The notes beneath the pieces are model-generated. The model saw only the letters and a program-made list of their open reading frames with translations, had not been told where the DNA came from and ran no database searches. Positions 58,569 through 64,000 of a DNA stretch of 64,000 bases are shown here, in pieces; within the stretch, counting starts at the first letter, position 1, and each line of letters begins with the position of its first letter. The position numbers were made by a program, and so were the translations under genes. Where the stretch lies: the NCBI GenBank assembly GCA_019828595.1, contig JAHQRK010000005.1, forward strand, positions 2,108,001-2,172,000. The letters are read 5' to 3'. The DNA comes from Aphanomyces cochlioides (taxonomy: Eukaryota > Oomycota > Saprolegniomycetes > Saprolegniales > Verrucalvaceae).

Positions 58569-61103
58569 ATGTCGTCCGCCGCCGCTTCCGTTCCCGCCAC
58601 CGATGTCGAATCCGCCAAGCAAGTTGTCCTGCCTCCTGCTGAGAACCTCTCTCCCAAGGAAAGTTTCGAAAGCGCTGTCGACCCGCCGTTGCAATCGCTC
58701 CATCCTGGTGAGGATGAGGATGTTGCACTTGGCCCAGTCGACGCCGACGCCGCGAATGCCGCCGATCCTTCTCCTCCCGAAGAACACGAAGATATGTCAA
58801 GCAAGACTAATTCGAAAGTTTCCGTCGATCGCCAAGATGGTTTGTACGAGCGCGTCGAAGATACCACCAAGCCCCAGGATAGCCCTCCAACCGACCAAGC
58901 CGGCGATCCCGCATCCCGTCGAGTTCTCATTAATCTCTCCGACCCACTTGACACTCCCCCACGCGAGATAACGCCGCAACAACAACCCAAGAAAATGTCC
59001 TACGCCGATCTCCTCAAGAGCGGCCAAGGAAATACACCTCCAAAAAAAGTCAAGACAGTTGTCACTCGTCCCAAGTCCGAGTACCTCGACAAGCTCATCG
59101 AACTTGCAAGCCAAGAAGACGCAAGCGAGGAAGACTTGCTTGAAGCCATCTCCAAGGCAACGCCGGTCAAGACCAAGAGGGCCACCACGACGATGTGGAT
59201 CGAAACTGGTGGAGCCTTCGCAGACAAGCAGTACTCCAACGAGAAGATCATCGATGCGCTCTTCAAAGAGAACCAAGACGCCGACTGGGCGGATCTCCTA
59301 TTGGATTTCGTTCAGCTCAACAAAACACGCACCGGTGACATCGTTGTGTCCATTACCTCGAAAGTCGTGAAGGACCAGCTCGTTGGCAAACCCATCTCGA
59401 TCTTCGGTAAGACTTTTACCATTCCAGCGCCTACTGCCAAAATCAGTGGATCAACGAAAGACTCGACCGACCCCATGGACAAGTTCTTCTTCATGGACAT
59501 TGTTGGCATCCGCTTCAACTTCGACTCTGGGAAGCTCTTTCGTTTGCTACGTCGTCTGAAGATGAAGCCGATCTTTCAAGCATATCGACAATACATACCC
59601 AATGTCTCCTGTCAATCCAATGTGTGGCGCGTCTACTTCTTGGAAGCAGAAGTCCCCAAACAACTTGTAGTCAATGGACACCCCGTCGATCAGCTGAAAC
59701 TTGACGGCGTGGCCTACAACGTGTTCGTCAAGAACTTTGAACGCTCCGCTGCTCGCACCACTGGCGTTTCGCCTCATTGCTTGGAATTGGATCACGCTGC
59801 TGCGGTGATGCAAAGCCAAGGGAAGCAAGCGCCCGAACCACAACAAGAACAAAATGACGAAGACCAAGGAGCCCAACAAGCCAAACGAGCAAAAACGGAC
59901 CAAGAACAAAAGCCCGACGAACCTACAACCCAACGTGAAATTGAAGAGTCAAAAGATATGGAAATAACACCTCCCGAACCCGAAACAATTGCCCCGGTTG
60001 ATGCTCCGCCGTTGAGTGGTGACATAGAGGTTGATCCAAAATCAGCTAAACGTGCCACGATTCAGTCAACTGATGAAGACGGATTTGTTGTACCGCGCTC
60101 AAAGAAGAGAGTTGTCGCTGAGCAAGCGTCGTCATCGGCAGTCTTGTGGGCCTCCGACAACTTCTTTGATGTCCTCGCAACGATTGAGATTACCACTATG
60201 CCAGTGGACTCTCAGCATGAAACTCCAACTCGAGTGTACTTACCCACGATCACGAAGATCCCCGAAGGTGTAGTCACCACTCGCGACGTCTTCGTCAAGA
60301 AACAACAAGTTGTCGAAAACAAGCATCGATGGCATCCTGACAACCTCACAATGGACGAGCTAGTCCAGGTGCTCCGTACCAGTGTCGAGGAAGGGGCCGC
60401 TTTTCAACACCACAACCAAGTCAACACAGCCGATATCTCCGGGACGGAGCTCGATGTGGTCGACTACATCCGTCGATGCAACGTCGACGGCCTCTGGAAG
60501 GTGGTGCACTCACACACCCAAAACATGAACGTAGTCCTGACCAAGTTAGCCACGCATGCGTACAGTGATTACCTCAAGGTCGTCCGTATGCACGCTTGGC
60601 AACGATGGATGTCGGCGACACAGCTACCAGTGGTTGATTCGTTCACCAATGGCTTCAAATTTGCCTTCCAAGAACACCCCAAGTTGACCAGACTCGAAGC
60701 AATATCGAGCGTCGGAGAGTTCTTCGAAGCTGCGCCAAAACACCCTGCCTTCTCAACGGAACAAGTGGAAGATGCACTCGCCGCGTTCGAATTGTGGCTC
60801 GCTGTTCAAGCGCCATTAGTATTCAGAAACGACGAGTGGATTTTATACCTCACACGCCAACCGGTAGCATGGCTGCCAACAAAGCATGGCCGCATGTTGG
60901 CTCCCAATACGTTGTGGGCCTTGCTCAAGTCGCCGTTTGGGCAATACTTCGCTGAAGAGCTCAATCGCGTCTGCAAGTCGGAGATGTCGTCGCGGATCTG
61001 GCAACTCAGTATCGATGCCTACCAGCCTACAGACAACTCGTTAACAGCGTTCGTCGGCAACGACAATACCCGCCTGCAGCGCAGGAACAACTTGTTGTAC
61101 TAA
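58569..61103 (+). CDS. LINE copy 3 ORF1 protein
   Basis: 844 aa, about 99% identical to copy 1 ORF1. Substitutions include Leu-to-Val in the first 20 residues, Asp-to-Asn in LINLSDP, Thr-to-Ser in TRPKSEY and Trp-to-Leu in EHPKLTRL. It lacks one Ala found in copy 1. Uninterrupted; same domain layout. Confidence 0.85.
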   Translation: MSSAAASVPATDVESAKQVVLPPAENLSPKESFESAVDPPLQSLHPGEDEDVALGPVDADAANAADPSPPEEHEDMSSKTNSKVSVDRQDGLYERVEDTTKPQDSPPTDQAGDPASRRVLINLSDPLDTPPREITPQQQPKKMSYADLLKSGQGNTPPKKVKTVVTRPKSEYLDKLIELASQEDASEEDLLEAISKATPVKTKRATTTMWIETGGAFADKQYSNEKIIDALFKENQDADWADLLLDFVQLNKTRTGDIVVSITSKVVKDQLVGKPISIFGKTFTIPAPTAKISGSTKDSTDPMDKFFFMDIVGIRFNFDSGKLFRLLRRLKMKPIFQAYRQYIPNVSCQSNVWRVYFLEAEVPKQLVVNGHPVDQLKLDGVAYNVFVKNFERSAARTTGVSPHCLELDHAAAVMQSQGKQAPEPQQEQNDEDQGAQQAKRAKTDQEQKPDEPTTQREIEESKDMEITPPEPETIAPVDAPPLSGDIEVDPKSAKRATIQSTDEDGFVVPRSKKRVVAEQASSSAVLWASDNFFDVLATIEITTMPVDSQHETPTRVYLPTITKIPEGVVTTRDVFVKKQQVVENKHRWHPDNLTMDELVQVLRTSVEEGAAFQHHNQVNTADISGTELDVVDYIRRCNVDGLWKVVHSHTQNMNVVLTKLATHAYSDYLKVVRMHAWQRWMSATQLPVVDSFTNGFKFAFQEHPKLTRLEAISSVGEFFEAAPKHPAFSTEQVEDALAAFELWLAVQAPLVFRNDEWILYLTRQPVAWLPTKHGRMLAPNTLWALLKSPFGQYFAEELNRVCKSEMSSRIWQLSIDAYQPTDNSLTAFVGNDNTRLQRRNNLLY

Positions 61104-61203
61104 GGTCTCCGCGGCCTCAGTCCAAGCAACCGCAACACATCCCAACCATCAACCCCCTCTACAACATCCATCAGCCACGTTTCCCAACTCAAAACTTACC
61201 AAC

Positions 61204-64000
61204 TTGTCTATCGTCACCGCCAACATCAACGGACTGGCGAGAGACAACGGAAACCAACTCGTCAACTCGATGATCTCAAGGCACGAGATTATTGCCCTAC
61301 AAGAAACAAAATTTGCCAGTGAGAAGATGTTCTCCACGTTCAAGTTTCACCTTGATCATGCGCTTGGCCACAAGAACTACTTTATCGCTGCCAACGACCA
61401 TCGGCTGCATGGAGAAGAACTTGAGCAATACAGATCCGGTGGCGTCGCCATGGTCTTCCATCATACGATTCCTGGCTTCGACTCACTTCAACACGAACGC
61501 CAATACGACGTCGAAGATCGCTACATGGTTGTCAGTTCAATGTGGGGAGAAGACCCCATCTACTACCACAATGTTTACGCACCTGTTGTCGACAGCGAGC
61601 GCGACGCTTTCTTCGAGGCTTTGCCACGAAACTTTCCCATGGGATCCAAACACGTCGTCATGGGAGACTTCAACCTTCCAATGGATCGAACATTGGATTC
61701 CAGAGGCTCCACCAACTCGAACCACCAAGTCAACAGGCAGTCTTGCTTCGCTTGGCTTCAAGAGCTTGATGTCGTTGACGCTTGGAGATCCTTCAACCCT
61801 ACAAAGTGTGTTTACTCTTCACCCAAGCGGCTCAATCGTCTTGATTACATCTTCCTGAATTCCGCCTTGTGCCGAATGTATTCCACTGGCGAATACTTTG
61901 AACCTACAGCAAACACGGATCACATGTGGCATAAAGTGGAGCTCCAACCGGTGCAAACAACGCGGGTTAAAAGCTATTGGAAGCTGCCAAAAGAACTTCT
62001 GACGATCCAAGAAGTCCGAGAAGCAATCGTGTCTGAGGCAAGAGACCTCCTCGAGCGCTTGAAAGTTTCGGACCGCCCAGGAGTCTTGTGGACGCAATGG
62101 CAACGCCGCACCAAGCGCTTTCTTCAAAAGTACCATGCTCGGATAATCACAAGTCAAAGGAATGCACTCCAGGAAGCAAAAATCCTATGGTTACAAGCTC
62201 AGTTAAAGCATCATCGAGGACGACTCACCGAAGCAGCTCTCAATACTGCAAAGGCACAGTATGAGACGAAGACGCGAGACTTGAAACAACACCAAGCAGA
62301 CTTGAGTTTCGACTTCCACGCAACCAAAAATGCAGCTCCGACAAGTCACTTCTTTCGAAAACCCCGGGCAAGGCAGTTCTCCATTCCTATCGTTGATTGT
62401 TATGATGAACATGGGAATGTCACTGCCATACCCGAAGAAATCCACGCTGCATTCACTCGTCATTGGTCTGCAGTGATGAGCGAAGGCGACTTTCAACCTA
62501 CAAGTCAACATGCCAAAGACCAATTCTTAACTGTGCTCGAAAGACACCTACCCCAAGACGACTCGGACATGTTGGACGCCCCATTAACGACTGAAGAACT
62601 GGCGCAATCCATCAAGACGATGAATCCTCACAAGTCGCCTGGAATTGACGGGTTCTCAGCTGGATTCTATCAATTGCATCCTACCTTGTTTGGCGAAATT
62701 TTGTCGATAGTCTTCAATCATCAGCTCCAGCAAGGCATCATGTTAGAATCGCAGAGATGGTCGGCGATATCATTGCTGTTCAAAGGTGGTGACCGCCGCA
62801 ACCCTGCGAACTACAGACCCATAGCCTTGATTCCGGTCGAAGTCAAAGTCCTATCACGCGCTTTAGCGTACAGAATGTCTCAAGTCCTACCAGCCATCAT
62901 TCAACCTGGGCAAAATGGCTTTGTCAAGGGCAGACGCATCCATGACCATGTTATCTTCCTTCAAGATCTTCAACACCACTGCACGACCTTCAACCAAGAA
63001 GCCTATGCAATGTTCTTGGACTTTGAAAAGGCCTATGATCGTGTAAATCATGAATTCATGTTTGCCGTTCTCAAGAAGTTCAATGTCGGAGATCAGTTCA
63101 TTGACTGGGTTAAGTTACTCTACAACCAAACCCAAGTCAGCTTGAACATCAATGGCAGACTTACCGATCCATTCTACCCGTCTCGAGGTGTCAAGCAAGG
63201 CGATCCATTGTCGTCGATGCTCTTTGTATTGACGATCGAACCACTCGCTCAAATGCTTCGCAACCACCCCGAATACGGCTACGCTTTCTCGGACTCGGGG
63301 ATCGCATCGGTTCTTCTCTTCGCGGACGATACCACGCTCATCTCAAGCTCGGTTGGAGACTTGGAAGCGCAACTGGAGCTCGTCGATGAATTCTGTCGGC
63401 ATTCCGGCGCCAAGCTCAATCGCAACAAAAGCAAGGTCTTGACCCTAGACAATACTCAATCAGTTTTTGAACACCCAAGATTGACCATGGTACCAAGTGG
63501 AAGGCCAATCAAGTACCTTGGGATCGAGTTGGGACACAAGTTGGACCCTATGCTTCAAATTAATGCCATCACCGACAAGTTCTACAAGTCATTTACCACG
63601 TGGGCGTGTCGAGCAAGAACCCTCAAAGGCAGACGATTGCTTGTGAGCACAATGATCCTATCACAACTTTGGCATTACACCATGGTTCTTCCAATTCCAA
63701 ACCATACCGTGCAAAAATGGCAGTCGATGGTGAACAAGTTTGTCTTGTGTCGGCGCACACATGCCCAAGACAAGTATCTGGCCTTGGCCCCAAGTGGCTT
63801 GCTTCATGACTCAAAGACAGGCTTCAAAGTGCCGCATATCGCTTCGGTGATTCGAAAGCAACGCATCACACGTCTTCAACTTCTAGTCCAAACCAATCAG
63901 GACAATCCTGAATTGTGGGCACTCTTACCAGCAGATCGATTGAAGCGCTGTATGTACACATACTCGCGGGCAACAACTTGGGACTTCATGCTGTACAATC
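61204..64000 (+). CDS. LINE copy 3 ORF2 polyprotein (partial, runs off the window)
   Basis: The frame matches copy 1 ORF2 and is open to the window end, covering endonuclease and RT domains but not the C-terminal zinc motif. As in copy 1 there is no ATG before the endonuclease and the frame overlaps the end of ORF1. Differences from copy 1 include Glu-to-Ala near 62332, Ser-to-Cys near 63748 and Pro-to-Thr near 63957. No stop codon interrupts the visible part. Confidence 0.85.
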   Translation, partial: MSIVTANINGLARDNGNQLVNSMISRHEIIALQETKFASEKMFSTFKFHLDHALGHKNYFIAANDHRLHGEELEQYRSGGVAMVFHHTIPGFDSLQHERQYDVEDRYMVVSSMWGEDPIYYHNVYAPVVDSERDAFFEALPRNFPMGSKHVVMGDFNLPMDRTLDSRGSTNSNHQVNRQSCFAWLQELDVVDAWRSFNPTKCVYSSPKRLNRLDYIFLNSALCRMYSTGEYFEPTANTDHMWHKVELQPVQTTRVKSYWKLPKELLTIQEVREAIVSEARDLLERLKVSDRPGVLWTQWQRRTKRFLQKYHARIITSQRNALQEAKILWLQAQLKHHRGRLTEAALNTAKAQYETKTRDLKQHQADLSFDFHATKNAAPTSHFFRKPRARQFSIPIVDCYDEHGNVTAIPEEIHAAFTRHWSAVMSEGDFQPTSQHAKDQFLTVLERHLPQDDSDMLDAPLTTEELAQSIKTMNPHKSPGIDGFSAGFYQLHPTLFGEILSIVFNHQLQQGIMLESQRWSAISLLFKGGDRRNPANYRPIALIPVEVKVLSRALAYRMSQVLPAIIQPGQNGFVKGRRIHDHVIFLQDLQHHCTTFNQEAYAMFLDFEKAYDRVNHEFMFAVLKKFNVGDQFIDWVKLLYNQTQVSLNINGRLTDPFYPSRGVKQGDPLSSMLFVLTIEPLAQMLRNHPEYGYAFSDSGIASVLLFADDTTLISSSVGDLEAQLELVDEFCRHSGAKLNRNKSKVLTLDNTQSVFEHPRLTMVPSGRPIKYLGIELGHKLDPMLQINAITDKFYKSFTTWACRARTLKGRRLLVSTMILSQLWHYTMVLPIPNHTVQKWQSMVNKFVLCRRTHAQDKYLALAPSGLLHDSKTGFKVPHIASVIRKQRITRLQLLVQTNQDNPELWALLPADRLKRCMYTYSRATTWDFMLYN

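Larger units (their letters stand above)
58495..64000 (+). mobile_element. LINE copy 3 (subfamily A), truncated by the window end
   Basis: Starts GAGCTATCCCCCCT right after copy 2 and is almost identical to copy 1 throughout the visible 5.5 kb (offset 17,945 bp in ORF1 and 17,942 bp in ORF2). Its 5' C run is shorter by three bases, and a few codons differ. Confidence 0.85.

Overview
The window is transposon-dense eukaryotic DNA. Its mix of an AP-endonuclease LINE family, a plant-type (DD38D-like) mariner, a Copia element with a half-tRNA primer site, a secreted multicopper oxidase and a polinton-like viral element best fits an oomycete, perhaps a Saprolegniales (Aphanomyces-like) genome. That placement is inference from gene types; no rRNA or other diagnostic host gene is present.

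Layout. 1-4095: head-to-tail tandem copies (1192-bp period) of the truncated 3' end of a LINE. 4096-4419: a reverse-transcriptase fragment, probably of the same LINE. 4420-33675: a 179-bp satellite array (62 full units plus two partial ends), split by an 18-kb polinton-like virus (PLV) element at 5755-23736. The PLV has 0.9-kb terminal inverted repeats and is flanked by a 5-bp ACTAG target duplication. 33676-34381: LINE tail again. 34382-40490: repeat debris (92-bp repeats, an inverted satellite fragment, a TA-flanked MITE-like element, a decayed LTR retrotransposon). 40549-64000: three full-size LINEs in direct tandem with no spacer, in the order subfamily A, B, A; the third runs off the window.

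The PLV carries, in AT-rich DNA: a gene inside the repeats, a small GKHK-domain protein, a hypothetical repeat-containing protein, an rve integrase, a short family B DNA polymerase, small hypothetical proteins and a zinc-finger/SF3 primase-helicase. Most of these are broken by single-base frameshifts, and the integrase is interrupted by a mariner whose own transposase has a stop codon. The interior at about 7.15-14.19 kb is GC-richer and host-like. It holds an apparently intact secreted multicopper oxidase gene, three MITE-like elements and a Copia element with an internal deletion. This block is bracketed by two clusters of perfect and near-perfect palindromes, the most unusual structure in the window.

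The LINEs encode an unusually large ORF1 (about 845-897 aa) and an EN-RT-zinc finger ORF2. In all three copies ORF2 has no ATG upstream of its endonuclease domain and its frame overlaps the end of ORF1, which points to non-standard ORF2 translation. Only the multicopper oxidase and the LINE ORFs look intact. No ordinary host housekeeping gene was recognised.
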